64,000 bases of DNA from NCBI GenBank assembly GCA_963576475.1, contig OY754968.1, positions 18,178,734 to 18,242,733 on the forward strand. The letters run 5' to 3'. Below are positions 27,131 through 39,861 of this stretch, piece after piece. Made by a program: the position numbers and the translations under genes. This DNA is from Molanna angustata. Lineage: Eukaryota > Arthropoda > Insecta > Trichoptera > Molannidae. The notes below the pieces were generated by a model. That model had not been told where the DNA came from. It was given only the letters and a program-made list of their open reading frames with translations, and did no database searches. Every line of letters starts with the position of its first letter. Position 1 is the first letter of the stretch.

Positions 27131-30100
27131 CTTGTAAATACGTACGTACTATTGATATCTTTAATACCTAAATATTTTCTTATGATAAAGTACATAATTT
27201 GACATTCCATTCGGTGAAAAAAAAATGTAGGAAAATTGTGGAACAAATGAAAAATAAAACATTAAAAAAATGATTTTTAATTTGTAGAAAACCTTCACTA
27301 CTAAAGAAAGCAATGTGCGAAGTATTTATCGTTCAAACATTTTTGATTTTGATTGATACTCTAAAAAAATTGTCACAATAGACAAAAAAATTGTCACAAT
27401 AGACAAAAAATATACATATTATAAATATTCATATAACTAAAAAAAAGTAGGAGTGGTGGGGATTATTTCGTTGTCTCCATCTCCATTTTTACATCAAATT
27501 ACATAATTAAAAAGAAAAAATTACATAATTACATAATTAAGCTATTAAAATGTTATTTTATTGTGAAATAGACATTATTTTTATGAAACAACACACGGAG
27601 AAATAGTTTTTAAATCATTGGGTAAATACATAAAATAATTAAACGTTGGCCCTAAAGTCGGTGGGTATGATTTTATTGATAGTCGAAAAATAACGGATCA
27701 GTTATAAATAAATAAAAAAGTTTATTTAAAAGATATTCGTATTGTTTGAACGTTATTAAGAATTTCTGTTTAAAGTTTCTAATATTAAAATAACTATAAG
27801 AAAATTTGAAAATTTATAGACCTTATAAAAATTGACAAAATAGAAACAGATGAAAATATTAAATCTATGGGCCTATGTATCAACAAATATACATTAATTA
27901 CATAATTTTTTGATCTACTAGCAACGTAAATAAATGTTTTTTTAACATTTTAAATTCAAATTGTATGAATATTTTTATCTTCTAATAATTAATCATTGCA
28001 TCTAAAGTTAATCTGTTTTAACACTCCATCAGGCACGACTGCAGTTACTAGGGAATTTAATCATAAAAGTGTACATTCATATCTTCCTATGTAATGTTTA
28101 TTGTACATGCAAAAGCTAACCTGATAACGCTAAATTGCTGAATATAACATAATGCAAATATTGAACCCTAAAATACCAAAGCTGTAAACCCTAACTGGTA
28201 TCATGAACCCGGTCAATATTTCACTCAATAAACCGGAATTGATAACAGGCTTATAAAGCGCTGTTATAACTCGCTGTTCATAAATTCATATTATGATATT
28301 GCATCCATTGTGAATTTACATATACATATATAAACACCTAATGAATATTTTAGAAAATAATAAAATATATAAGTATTGAAAGAAAAAATAAATTCAATTT
28401 TTTTAATAAAATTCATTGCGTTTTTCTCATAAAACACACGACTCTCGTGAAACCCTCAAAAAGTTGTACACAGTAAATCTTTCTTAACATTAATAATCAT
28501 AGATTCTCAGTTGATTTTTTATTTGAACTTTTGTTACATAAAATTGTATATATAGGTAACTACTTATTATTATTGCTGCTCTTGCTGTGCGATATTTTTT
28601 GTTTAATATCACAATGTTAATTAATTTATTTATAATAAATATGAATTTTACAAACATAACGATTAAAAATAAAAGAAACACAGATTACAATAAACAATGG
28701 TAGGTACACCTGCACATCAACAATATACGTGTCACAGTAAATACATTTATCTTTTGTGCATATACACACACATCCATTCCATTAACAATAATGTTTTGCT
28801 GTCAGTTAATATTTTTTCTTTTCAATATGCTAGGGATGTTATAATTAGAAGCAGTATCTAGTTAATCAATACGAATGATGTTTACAGTGTGGTTGACAAG
28901 CAGAAATAAAAAGAAATATCAAATGATTAATAATAAGTACACCTGAAGAAAATAATGTGAAATGCAAAGGATACTCAGTTGTTCAGTTACAATAAAATAG
29001 CATTGCAATCAAGGGAAAATTACAAAATCACATACACCAGCCAACGACAAGTTGTGAGTCAAGTAAGTATAATATATAAATTTGAGTGTAAGCATTCGTT
29101 TTGAAAGAACCAAAGCAATCTTTAGGAAACTTTACAACTAAAAAGCACGTACCCAAGTCTACAAATCATTAATAATAACCGTTTGTCTAAAAAAAACTGC
29201 TTCATCTCCTATTAAGAAAGCATAAAATAATCACAATAAAAATCTTTGTATTCAACTTTCTGGGCATCTAAAAGTGCACTTAAGCTAACTGCATAGTATG
29301 TATTATAACTGTGTATAATGCCTATATTATTTGCTTCATAAATAAGTAACAAAGTTAATCAAGGCATAGCTTTGGGATCATGAATGGTTTATACGTTTCA
29401 AAGCGTGTTTAATACATTCAGAGCGGAAGGTAGGGGTTTCACTTAGGTAGGGGTTGGATACAAATGAAAACTGAAACACGTCCATACAAATCTCGAGGGT
29501 TGTTGAGGGTGCTGAGATCGCGCGGTTGTGCTAAAGTTGAATGAAAATCCTCATGTAAGAACTATTGACGTAATTTAAAATGTATAGAGAAGGTTGATGC
29601 TTCAAAGTTATCGAACAAACGTGTTTAAGTGCTGTAAATGATACGGTTTAAATTTTAAGGAAATACATTACGCGAAGGAAAAGAGTTCTTAAAATTGTGT
29701 TCATTTCATTGAGTGAACTCTTCATTCTAAATATCTTGCTTTCTTTAAACTCAATCTTCTTCTTTTTATTTTAGGTTGTAAAACCTGTTTGATTGTATAA
29801 TATATATTATGTGGATGATATTGATTTATTTTACTGCTTTAGAGGTAGACACAAGTCATATATCGTAATCATTTGATTTAGATAAAAAAATGAATTGTTT
29901 TATACAACCGGCTATTTCTAAGATTCTCCGATTAGCCATAGGAAAAGCATTACAAGAATTAAATAAAAAAATATATGATGCAAATTTATTTGAATGCACA
30001 TGATACGTGAATCTGCAAAATTATTGGCGGGGAAAAAAATGGAACGCTAGACAACCAGTGAGATGATAGAATATTTTTCGTTGGCTATTCAATACAAAAA

Positions 30101-30990
30101 GTGAAATTTTGTTGATAAAACTCATCAAATGTATCATAGCGAACTATTTCCGAATAACGAACTGTCTGTACGGGAAATGCAAGCGTGTTTTCGATCCATT
30201 CTGACAATATATCAGATAAATATTTTGTGAGATTCAACATGATAAAAAACACGAATAATTACTTCGAAATATCAAAATAGAAAACATTGCGTAAGGAAAA
30301 AACTATAGCATGTAATTCGAGAATCAACAGAGAATTCACCGGTGAGTGTCATTGGATAAGCAGAATAGGATTATGGAAAGGGACATTTTATTTCTTCTTC
30401 TTTTAGGTTTGCACCTTATCATGTTATTTAATATACATATTTTGATCTAGTTTTATCTGTATTTATTAATCAATAGGATCCTCTTCTTATACTTCCCGTC
30501 TATTCACTTCCTCTCCAACACACATCTCTTTTAAAAACGCTATCATTATATTTTATTTAATTTGTTAACTAGTGGGGCGGGCAAACGTTGTTCTGCCATA
30601 GACTGTCTTCAATGTAGACCACCTTCCACGTAGACCTCATGTTATGTATTTTACCAATTATCCAATTTCTATTCACATTCATAGATTGTTTTTTTGCACT
30701 ATAGTGTCAAGATTGCTAATCAAGAGCGCTATGCATTTTTAACCGCTCACTTAGCGTTCTATGAAGGGGTCGATTACAATCCCCATATGCAGAGCGGGTA
30801 GTGGTGGAAGTAGCGAAAATATTACCATTTTTTTCGTAGGTACATTTGAGTGTGGTAAATGTGTTAAACAAATGTCAGTAGATTTTCATACCGGCATCTA
30901 TTGAAAGATTAGACAACTTATTTCTTATAAAAAAATTCTTGGTGGTTTGTAGGCAAAATAAAATTTGTGGTTGTATGTATTTTCGAATAA
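27131..30990. other. no gene recognised
   Basis: AT-rich. A 22-bp direct duplication (AAAAAATTGTCACAATAGAC) lies at 27365-27408. A GC-richer patch lies at 29420-29545 (GGTAGGGGTT twice). Nothing reads as a gene or as a mobile element with ends. Confidence 0.45.
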
Positions 30991-31019
30991 GAAATCTGAA
31001 AAAAAAAATCGTAAGAAAA

Positions 31020-31180
31020 TAGATCTCGATAACAGCGCCACCTAACGGGTCCAAAAAGTTCCATATATTTCAAGATGGAACAAACTATACACGTTTACAA
31101 AATTTCATTGAAATTGGTTGAGGGGTTTCGGAGATTAGCGTGTACCAACCAACATCTTAACATGATGTTTTTATATATAA
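31020..31180 (+). repeat. transposon-derived flank fragment
   Basis: AACAGCGCCACCTAACGGG and AAATTTCATTGAAATTGGTT followed by GGGGTTTCGGAGATTAGCG resemble strings I know from dispersed arthropod repeats. The assignment rests on wording alone and no second copy is in the window. Confidence 0.35.
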
Positions 31181-31384
31181 CTAGTGAACACCCGGCAAAC
31201 TTCGTATTGCCTGTACAATTAAAAATGGTCCTTCATTACCACCCGTCGCTTCAGACCCTTCAGTTTCCCCCGTCCCTTCAGTACTTCCCGTACCTTCAGT
31301 TCCTCCCGTCCCTTCAGTACCACCCGTCACTTCAGGCCGTTCAGTACCTCCCGTCATTTCAGGCCGTTCAGTACCTCCCGTCCC

Positions 31385-31985
31385 TTCAGGCCCTTCAGCA
31401 CCACCCGTCCCTTCCGTCCCTTCAGGCCCTTCCGTCCCTTCAGGCCCTTCCGTCCCTTCAGGCCCTTCCGTCCCTTCAGGCCCTTCCGTCCCTTCAGGCC
31501 CTTCCGTCCCTTCAGGCCCTTCCGTCCCTTCAGGCCCTTCCGTCCCTTCAGGCCCTTCCGTCCCTTCAGGCCCTTCCGTCCCTTCAGGCCCTTCCGTCCC
31601 TTCAGGCCCTTCCGTCCCTTCAGGCCCTTCCGTCCCTTCAGGCCCTTCCGTCCCTTCAGGCCCTTCCGTCCCTTCAGGCCCTTCCGTCCCTTCAGGCCCT
31701 TCCGTCCCTTCAGGCCCTTCCGTCCCTTCAGGCCCTTCCGTCCCTTCAGGCCCTTCCGTCCCTTCAGGCCCTTCAGGCCCTTCCGTCCCTTCAGGCCCTT
31801 CCGTCCCTTCAGGCCCTTCCGTCCCTTCAGGCCCTTCCGTCCCTTCAGGCCCTTCCGTCCCTTCTGGCCCTTCCGTCTCTTTAGGCCCTTCCGTTCCTTC
31901 AGGCCCTTCCGTCCTTTCAGGCCCTTCCGTCCCTTCAGGCCATTCAGTACCTCCCGTCCCTTTAATACCATCCCTCCCTTCAGGC
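31385..31985. repeat. 18-bp minisatellite inside the Helitron
   Basis: About 30 head-to-tail copies of CCTTCCGTCCCTTCAGGC. The core is nearly invariant and the edges are diverged. One 9-bp half unit interrupts the phase near 31770. Because 18 is divisible by three, it gives long open frames on both strands (PSLQAL and GRKGLK repeats). The mirror-image frames and the lack of context argue against a protein. Confidence 0.92.
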
Positions 31986-32059
31986 CCTTCAGTAGGTTAA
32001 GAAAAAGTTTAATTCCCGAAAGTATCCAGGAATAATTTGACCATCTTTTTTTTAATATG

Positions 32060-32600
32060 ACCATTTATACACGATGAAGAAGAAGAAGAAAAAAGTTTAA
32101 ATCGAGAAACTGTCCTGGAAGACCTGCAAAGAGATGGAAGGACAGTTGGAGCTTCTTCTCCCTGAGTATTAGGTCATATTATCTTCATAGGTAAAATGAC
32201 CTAATACCCGATGAAGAAGAAGAAAAAAAAAATAATTCAGAAACCATCCCGGTCATATGTTCGACAATTCACCAAAGTTTCATTGTAATCGCATGAACGG
32301 TTCCCAGGATAGTCCACCTTCATAGGTAAAATGACCTGATACCCGATGAAGAAGAAGAAGAAGAAAATATTTTAAATTCAGAAATCATCCCGGGCATACG
32401 ATCGACAATTCACCAAAGTTTAATTGCAATCGGATGAACGGTTCCCAGGATAGTCCACCTTCATAGGTAAAATGACCTAAAACTCGATGAAGAAGAAGAA
32501 GAAGTTAAAATTTTTTGATCCAGAAACCATCCCTGGTATACTCTCGACAGTTCACCAAAGTTTCATCGCAATCGGATGAGCGGTTTAGGAGCGCATTCAA
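32060..32600. repeat. ~130-140 bp tandem units with (GAA)n inside the Helitron
   Basis: Three to four units, each with AATTCACCAAAGTTT, GGTTCCCAGGATAGTCCACC, TTCATAGGTAAAATGACC and a GATGAAGAAGAAGAAG run. The equivalent in reverse orientation, with two units, is at 42.08-42.37 kb. Confidence 0.82.
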
Positions 32601-32647
32601 CACATACATACATAGATACATACAAACATTCAAATTTATAATATAGA

Positions 32648-33055
32648 TGATAGATGGTTGTAACAATTGGCGTTTGCTATGTAAACTTGTAATTTATCAA
32701 AAGGTGTTCTAACCAATAAATATAAAAAAATTCTTTTCAACACTTCGACTTCCAAAACAATTTCTAATAATCATTTGTACATACACATGTATTTTTCTCA
32801 AAAGAATTAATGGACAAATAGTAAAAATGAAATGTCTCCTAACAAATCACAAGGGGATTTCGATGAAAAATATATAAGAATACAACAAAAACAATGTGAA
32901 TTGGAAAAAACTTTACAAACTTTTCCGATAAAACAAAAGGCGAGAATATTGTTAGTATCAATACTGAATAAAGCAACATCGATATAAACCAGATCAATAT
33001 CAAAATTGCTTTAACACCTACACACAAAAATACAAACTATTTTTTTAAGTTAATC
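32648..33055. other. no gene recognised
   Basis: AT-rich unique sequence between the Helitron and a SINE remnant. Confidence 0.4.
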
Positions 33056-33215
33056 ATAACGGTGGAAACACAGTTTTTAATAAACACAATTATTGTGTTT
33101 TCAGTCTGGTTCTGTGAGACGATAAATATCGTAAGTCTTCAGAAAGTGCCAACTTGTTATTGTGTGCATGTTAAAAAAATATTTGATTTAGAATCTGTTA
33201 GTTGTCCGAGAAAAA
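33056..33215 (+). repeat. tRNA-derived SINE, copy 2 (head missing)
   Basis: TTTTCAGTCTGG, GTGAGACGATAAATATCGTA and AGTTGTCCGAGAA match the bodies of the copies at 0.9 and 56.5 kb. The tRNA-like head is lost. Confidence 0.7.
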
Positions 33216-33354
33216 ATATAAAATAAAATATTATCGTGCAATGTCATTAATTGTAAGCAGAGAGGAACATTTCAATCAATTTCTATCCTTCCACACGATA
33301 TTTATACATTCATGGTTATCTTCACTATCAACACTCATTAATACAAACATACAT

Positions 33355-33480
33355 ATTATAACGGCATAATCCCACAATGTGGGGAAACAAGTGACCAGTT
33401 GCAGGCTTGTGGGTGTGTATTATCTTATAAAACGAAGCAGAACACATGCATGTATGCTTCACTAGATTCGTCACACCTAA
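33355..33480 (-). repeat. dispersed repeat G, copy 2
   Basis: GGCATAATCCCACAATGTGG and GGGTGTGTATTATCTTATAA are the reverse of CCCCACATTGTGGGATATGC and TTATAAGGCAATGCACACCC at 34.90-34.97 kb. Confidence 0.6.
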
Positions 33481-34205
33481 AAATGCAACATTCAGAAGAG
33501 GGTGGTGATCCTAATTTCTGAGCTATGTTAGATGTTCTTTTGCATCTTGTATTTTCGATTACCCAGCTCTTACAGAACTAGAAAAAACTTCCTGCCACTT
33601 GAGCTGGTGCCTCATAGCACATTGTTTTGTATTAAAACAAATTTTTACGTTGGTATCCTTCAAAATTTTTTTCAAATGAAAAGAAATGACAAGATTTGGA
33701 CTTGTTTTGCAAAAATGCGTTTCGTTATACCCTTCATTTCTTGTAGATATTCATGAATAATACAAGCAGCTGTAACAATATCCGCCTATCAGAGAGGGGA
33801 AATTTATTAAAATAACAAAAGGACCAAAATTATAAGATCCACCAAAAGATTTTTTACCATTCAATGGACACTTTAAAAGAATTAGGGTTATGGAAGAGGG
33901 AAAAGGAAAGTCGTTAAGGGAGAGTGAGTATTGTATTATTATTATTGTTTAAACCACGTTCAGACCTTTTACATGCTTTTGTTGAAATTTGCCTGTCCAA
34001 TGATATACCAACAAAATCATAATTTAACATGACTAATGGCTAAATATTGTTTGCGTTATAATTCAATCAGTTTTAATTACAACAAATGGTCCAATTAGTA
34101 AATTAAATGTTCTGTTTCTAAAAAATGAATAAAAAAGTTTTGACAAAAGGATTATCAAATGACTCTAACAACAAACCATACAAAATCATAATTGACAAAA
34201 TAAAA
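33481..34205. other. no gene recognised
   Basis: AT-rich. The 74-codon frame at 33532-33756 has no motif. Confidence 0.35.
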
Positions 34206-34372
34206 ACATGGAAAAATCATTCAACACATGCCAATTTATTCAACACATGCCAATTTATTCAACACATGCCACAACACATGCCAATTTATTCAACACATGC
34301 CACAAAACATGCCAATTTATTCAAAACATGCCACAACACATGCCAATTTATTCAACACATGCCGCAAAAATT
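34206..34372. repeat. tandem repeat of CAACACATGCCAATTTATT (19 bp) and shorter variants
   Basis: Seven or more units in two forms, CAACACATGCCAATTTATT and CACAACACATGC. The units abut and there is no spacer variability as in CRISPR. The local open frames come from the repeat. Confidence 0.85.
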
Positions 34373-34389
34373 ATAGCAAAATAAACTAT

Positions 34390-34580
34390 AGAAATACACT
34401 GTGCGGGCGTCCTGAGTTCGATTCCCAGCAGAGGAGAAATTTATTTAAATTAATTTCTCACGCTAATATTGCTTCTCTGGGCTGGAAACACTGGTTAGTT
34501 GGAAAAAATTGCCATATGGCAATAAACTCGTCACTTGCGCAGGGTGCAAGGGAGTGTTTATTTGTCGAATCAGTTACATT
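34390..34580 (+). repeat. second tRNA-derived SINE family with a LINE-like 3' tail
   Basis: The head has box B-like GAGTTCGATTCCC (34412-34424) after GTGCGGGCGTCCT; box A is not clear. The tail CTGGTTAGTTGGAAAAAATT then GCCATATGGCAATAAACTCG corresponds over ~43 bases to CTGGTTGGTTGGAAGAAATT then GCCTAATGGCAATAAGCCCG of the LINE 3' UTR at 15.96 kb. This is the known arrangement in which a SINE borrows the 3' end of its partner LINE. Confidence 0.68.
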
Positions 34581-34805
34581 TTAGTTGTTACTAAAGATGG
34601 ATTGAAAAATCCGAATACTTACGTTATAACGTAAAATAAATGTGAAGTGTTTTATAATATAAAGTTTTTTGTTTATCATTTTAAGTAAAAAAATACTAAA
34701 AATTTTGCTATTATCCACAAAGTTTGCTAAAATAATTTTAATAAATTTTGATAAATAATGAAAATATATTTTTAAATACAACAGGCAACAATAACATCTC
34801 ACATA

Positions 34806-34975
34806 GTTCAGCAATGAGGTTCACCACCCATTCTGAATATAGTGCCTTTTTAGGTGAGACGAAACTGGTGTGTGGGTATACACATATATGTTGTGCTCCC
34901 TTTTATAAGGCAATGCACACCCGCACACCTTTCGCTGGTTACCCCACATTGTGGGATATGCCGTGATGGTATGAA
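34806..34975 (+). repeat. dispersed repeat G, copy 3 (most complete)
   Basis: It runs from CAGCAATGAGGTTCACCACC through GTGAGACGAAACTGGTGTG to CACATTGTGGGATATGCCG and overlaps both other copies. Confidence 0.65.
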
Positions 34976-36080
34976 TACCTGATAATTCACCTCGGCATAG
35001 AAATTTCTAGTAAGTATATACCTACCATCACAATTTCATACAAACTAACAGTCACACATTCAAATGTGCCTACAATGTCATAGTTTCACTGTGTAAAAAG
35101 ATTATGAAGCTTTGCTCCTGAGAGACAATCATTGATACAGAATCGATAGTCTAGCATAGCGAACGAAATAATTAATTAAGAATATGCTAAAATAACATGG
35201 AATTATTATAAGTTTGTGAAGTATTTATTACATAATACCGCTGTGATATCAAAGTAAAATACGCTATTGTACAAAAGCGCAAAATTAATAAAACGGAAAA
35301 TAAATTGTGCAGTCGTAATTTACGTTAATTTAACATACTTAATAAAACACAAAATTACAAGGTACAACAGTTCGACTACGCTCGTTTCCTGGAAAAACAC
35401 TGTTCGTTTCACGCTTGGCCAAATTAAAAAGTTCTCTAACAAGACAGGACTGGAAGCGCAGCCCCGTGAACATTCAATTGATCACCCCTGCCTCTAGACC
35501 TGGACTCATACCTGCCAGCCAGGGGTAACGAACCTCAAGGAGAAGACAAATCACCTGACATAAGTTAAAATATTGAATTGTACGGCGAAGTCAATATAAA
35601 ATAAATTGTCTTGAATTGTAGACAATACGTGCCAGTAATAACACTGAAGGCTGTCTCAAGATAGTGTATATACAGTTGAGTTTCATGCGAGTCATTTCAA
35701 GTTTGCTGGATACAATTATCTTATATTACAAAATATATAAGTATTTCAAAAGTACATATCAGAAACATACGTATTTCGTAGCTGTATGGACACAAAAAAT
35801 CAGTTCAATAATTATAAAAATCCATTACATCTGTCGGCTTTAGTCAGGCCAAATAGTAAGAATGAATATTGATCGTCTGAAAAAGCAAGTAAACTAGGCT
35901 GGTAAGAGAGATACATAAGGTCGGCCAAGAATATGTAGAAACGACCATACAAATGGGATCTTAAAATATTGAAATATTATAAGAAAGAGTAGTAGACGAT
36001 GCATGGATGCGAGAAATTAAACTAGCATTGGTTTTACTTTTATAATTATTAGGAAAACTTAATTTGTGTGCCATATTCAA
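34976..36080. other. no gene recognised
   Basis: AT-rich apart from a GC-richer block at 35370-35545. That block includes a frame ending GLEAQPREHSIDHPCL at 35497, for which I recognise no domain. It may be a decayed transposon or a host exon remnant; neither is supported. Confidence 0.35.
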
Positions 36081-36153
36081 AATAATAAAAAATAATTAAA
36101 TTTGTGTTACGGAGTTAAGTGTGTAACACAAATTAAATTATTTTTTTATTATT
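36081..36153. repeat. 30-bp-arm hairpin
   Basis: AATAATAAAAAATAATTAAA plus TTTGTGTTAC pairs with GTAACACAAA plus TTAAATTATTTTTTTATTAT around a ~12-nt loop. It is a small foldback element or MITE remnant. Confidence 0.7.
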
Positions 36154-37655
36154 TAGCATTGGTTTCTCTGTGATTACTTCAAATAGGGGAAACAAGTGTT
36201 TAAATTTAAAATATAAATACGTATGAAGACTAAATATTTGACAAAGTACATACTTACTTTAGAATTTCCCATTTCTTTAAAAATAATACAGAAAACTATA
36301 AAAGGAAATTTATCATTTATGATACATACCAAATATGATATCGGAAACCGGGTAGTAAATAAGGAATTCTCACCTGGAACAAAAAAAAAACAATTTCTGA
36401 AAAATGATACAGAAGATTAAGTTAATATATTGAAAACATTTCGAATTACAATAAAGATCAAATGTTACTGAAAATTTAAAATCAATCAATTTGATCACAA
36501 TTAATGAAATAATTAACCATGAAATACGTATTCTTTTGACGAGAAAAACTTCCAAATAATTTATATTTTATAGTTGTGAAACAAAACATAAGGTAAATTC
36601 TAGTTAAGCAGTATGTAATATACATTATATACTTGGCGAAATATATTCCAAAAATCATGAATTTTTCTTTCATAGTTTATACTGTTGTGCTTACATTATC
36701 AAAGAAGCTATTAGTCTAGAAGCGAATATTTCAACGATGAGCTCTGAAACACTTTTATTTCAAAGCCAAACACAAATATAGTCCCATAAGCGCCCCTAGA
36801 GAATATTAGGTATTATTATTATTTTAAGGGTAGGTGCACTCCATTTTGTGGTGGGCCATATTCATAAAGACCCGTGGAAATGGGAGAAACACTTCCACTA
36901 CACCCCCCACATCCCCTCAGACCAGACCGTGTAGGTATTTCTAATCGGAAAACTGAAAATAACCGACGCTTAAATAACCAGATGGGAGGCGCGTTTGGTG
37001 TTTCATAATCACATTAGGGATTATTGCAAAGTAGGAACATTAGGAAAAATCTTACAGTTTTTCAACATTCACTGTATTTTATGGTCCACAATATACAATT
37101 ACTTTAAACTTAAAAAAGTGTTACGCACCAAGCCACATAAATGTGATTTTTTTATTCAATGAGAGAAACACACTTCTGCGCTGCCAGTATTATTTTGTAA
37201 TAAGTATAATTTAGCTTTACTGGAGAAATATTAATATAGATATTTAAAAGAAACAAAAATTAAATATTTATTGAAAAAGTACCTAATACATACAAAGATA
37301 ATGTTAATGATAATACTTGTGATATATCTTCATGTCGACGGAGATTCCCGAATGTAAAGTTGGATGCATTCGTATGTATATTGAATGAGCAGCGGCGTTA
37401 TTCTTTCGCCTAGGGCGATCGTGTAATTGTTACATATTTGTGATATATTTGCGTGCATATTTTGAGAAATATTAATTTATATATTGTATTTTGTAAATTA
37501 TATTTGTTTGTGTAAATAAAGTCAATTTGAATTATATTCTGGACTTGTCACATACCTACTCAACAATACTGAAAAAGGCACAAATAGATGAAGAGTGCGA
37601 TAAGAAATATGAAAGATTTACATTTGTAATTTAAGTATTATTTTACTCCTCACAT
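36154..37655. other. no gene recognised
   Basis: AT-rich. A GC-richer patch at 36830-36990 (ACACCCCCCACATCCCCTCA) has no frame I recognise. Confidence 0.4.
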
Positions 37656-37659
37656 ACTC

Positions 37660-37897
37660 AAGAGGTTATTTATTTTATTTATATTCAGGAAACAAACAGC
37701 GTTACAAAGTTTATGGTATGGACAATAAAGTTATAGCAATTATACCAATAATATGTTTCCACATAAGTAAAAAAACAATAAGTATATAATTTTATACAAA
37801 AATTTACAAAGAATATGTAGGAGAGAGTTGGGAATAGAGAGGAAAGATAGAGTGCAGATGGAGAGGGATATGTGTAGGTATGATTATATATGAATAT
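37660..37897 (-). mobile_element. 3' UTR of the minus-strand LINE
   Basis: It lies downstream of the LINE frame and ends, on the minus strand, in ATAAATAAAATAAATAA, a typical LINE tail. Confidence 0.5.
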
Positions 37898-38380
37898 TTA
37901 ATGATTGATAAGTTTTGATTTGATAACATTTATTGATGAGTTGAATATATCTAATTCGTTTAGGTGCGTATTGAAGAAGTGTGATGCACGGTATATGAAT
38001 GAGTGTTGTTTGGCGTTCGTGTTACAGTGTGAAAGGTTTAATGAATGTTGGAATCGGGTTGCTCGAGTGGGAACCCGAAGAGCTATTCGTTCAAGCAGTT
38101 CCGGGCAATCCACGATAGAGTTGGCGATTTTAAATAAAAAGACGGCGTCGGAGATATTTCTACGGTATTCCAATGTGCTAATTTTAAAGAACTCGGCAGA
38201 ATCTGAGTAATTTAGATGAGTTCGAAAGGAGCGAAAATCAAGGTACTTAAGGAATCTATTCTGGATTTTTTCAATTCTGTGTATGTACATAGGTAGAGTA
38301 TCTAGGATTCCAGACTTGTGATGAATATTCCAAAATGCTGCGCACATATGTAAAGTATTTTCAATGAAGTTTTTATAGTG
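37898..38380 (-). pseudogene. LINE ORF2 C-terminal fragment, second family
   Basis: Readable without stops from about 38380 down to 37898: CAAFWNIHHKSGILD, IHRIEKIQNRFLKYL, YRRNISDAVFLFKI and LPTR-like VPTRATRFQHSL. The IExIQxRFLxYL block and what follows are the post-RT region of Jockey-like LINEs, from a family different from the one at 15.3 kb. RT and ORF1 are missing. The repeat R-X copy 2 starts immediately at its truncated 5' side. Confidence 0.75.
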
Positions 38381-38520
38381 AGGAGTTATGAATTAGTATT
38401 TTTAATGCTATTTTTTATTGCAGAGTATCAACTAGTATCATGCTGAGATTGTGTGTGTGTGTGTGTTGTGTGTGTGTGCGTGCGTGCGTGCGTGCTTGCG
38501 TGCGTGTGTGTGTGTATTAT
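38378..38520 (+). repeat. dispersed repeat R-X, copy 2 (left part) with (GT)n
   Basis: GTGAGGAGTTATGA, TTTTTATTGCAGAGTATCAA and CTAGTATCATGCTGAGATTG match 1935-2005. A (GT)n/(GC) microsatellite follows directly at 38449-38516, where R-X copy 1 has the palindromic insert and GTGTGTG. Confidence 0.68.
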
Positions 38521-39855
38521 TTTAAAATTACTAAAAAAGCTTATCACTTTCATAAAATGGTAATAAAGAATTATCAAGTTATCATAGTCAAATATATAAT
38601 TCAAAAATTTAAACAGAAAATGGTGAAAAATTTCTATACAAAATTTGAATACTTTGTGGAGTGACTTGGTAGTGGGGAGTTAAGTGTTGGTCACAATCTA
38701 CTCGCTTTAAATGTGTTATTAAATATCTTCAAATTTATGACTTTAAAGCAAAAAATATTTTACTTTTGGACATATTCTAATAATATGTTGTTTGAAAATA
38801 TTTAACACAATTCGGGAATAATTTATAAATCAAGTAACTAGTTGCTATATTTTGAAACTGATTTTTGGTGTTGTTTTCTCATAAAACCTCTCTGAAATAT
38901 ATTTAAATCCGCAATCTATGACTATGACGCCTAGGACACTAATATGGAGGACGACAAAAGATAATTATTATGATAAAATATACACAAAAAAATCTGAAGC
39001 AAATTTGGTAAAACAAAAAGGAACATAGATATATACATATAAAGTTGACATTGTTTTGTAAATATTATATATTGTCAAAGTTATGTTTGTACAATATACA
39101 TGGAAATATTATTCGTGTAAAGTAAACGCGTTAAAGTAAAAAGAGAATGTATTTGATTGATAGTCAAACGGACCCACGACCCTCGGAATTGTCTTTTTTT
39201 GTGAAATATGGCGACATATTTTAAATGTGACCTTTGTAATGGATACAGAAAATTTATAACGTGTCTCATCCCTACGTACGTCCGTTCTGTCACCTTTAAA
39301 TAAATGTTCAACACCTTACAGAATATTTTGTTGCCACATAAATGTAATTATCGACATCATAAAACTCAAATTATCGTACATTGTACAGATTTATCTAATA
39401 TTATATATTATTAAAAATATTTTTTAAGGGCAACTTTATTATGTATGGGACAAAGTCGTAAGTACAATACTGAAAATAATCCTATGTATTTAAAACAATT
39501 GGGTTTTGCCAACGCCATACTTTCTACATCATAATATTATTAGTAATTATTTGAATAGTAATTTTAATATTAAAATGTGTTTTAAGATCTTTCATAACTA
39601 CTTAACGATTTTAAAATATTTTGACTCTCCATTGCTAAGGAATAGTGGAGAGTAAATTTAAAAAAATTTTAATTTAGTCAATTAATCAGCTATAAGTGCA
39701 TAGACTTAGAGATGATTAGCTTTCCTTAGACATCCATTATTTTCTTCTCTATAATTTCATCATTTCTATTTTTTGTGTCATCTCTACAGTCCAAACTATA
39801 AGTTGGACTGACTCATATTTGTAAAGACCTTAAACTGAGAGCTGATAAGTTTTTA
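38521..39855. other. no gene recognised
   Basis: AT-rich. GGGGAGTTAAGTGTTGGTCA at 38672 echoes a phrase also seen at 14694, 26128 and 26355, which may mark shared repeat material. Confidence 0.4.
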
Positions 39856-39861
39856 GTAGTC

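Larger units (their letters stand above)
31181..32647 (-). mobile_element. Helitron (non-autonomous), minus strand
   Basis: On the minus strand it starts TCTATATTATAAATTTGAAT (from 32647) and ends ...GTTCACTAG (at 31181), with a 5-bp-stem hairpin GGCAA...TTGCC (31194-31211) nine bases before CTAG. It lies between A and T (flanks ...ATCA and TTATA...). TC start, CTRR end, 3' hairpin and A/T target are the Helitron hallmarks. The 1,467-bp interior is made of tandem repeats and has no Rep/helicase gene, so it depends on an autonomous relative. Part of its 5' half recurs inside the Helitron at 41.98-42.58 kb. Confidence 0.85.

Noticed and set aside
31075..32064. Open frames of 269 codons (PSLQAL repeats, plus) and 236 codons (GRKGLK repeats, minus)
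   Set aside because: Both come from the 18-bp minisatellite inside a Helitron. Being open on both strands follows from a unit length divisible by three.
34206..34372. CRISPR-like short direct repeats
   Set aside because: The units abut in tandem, have no unique spacers of constant size, and the context is animal DNA.
35370..35545. Possible host exon in a GC-richer block
   Set aside because: No domain, no splice-site context I can trust, and similar GC-richer blocks elsewhere turn out to be repeat remains.
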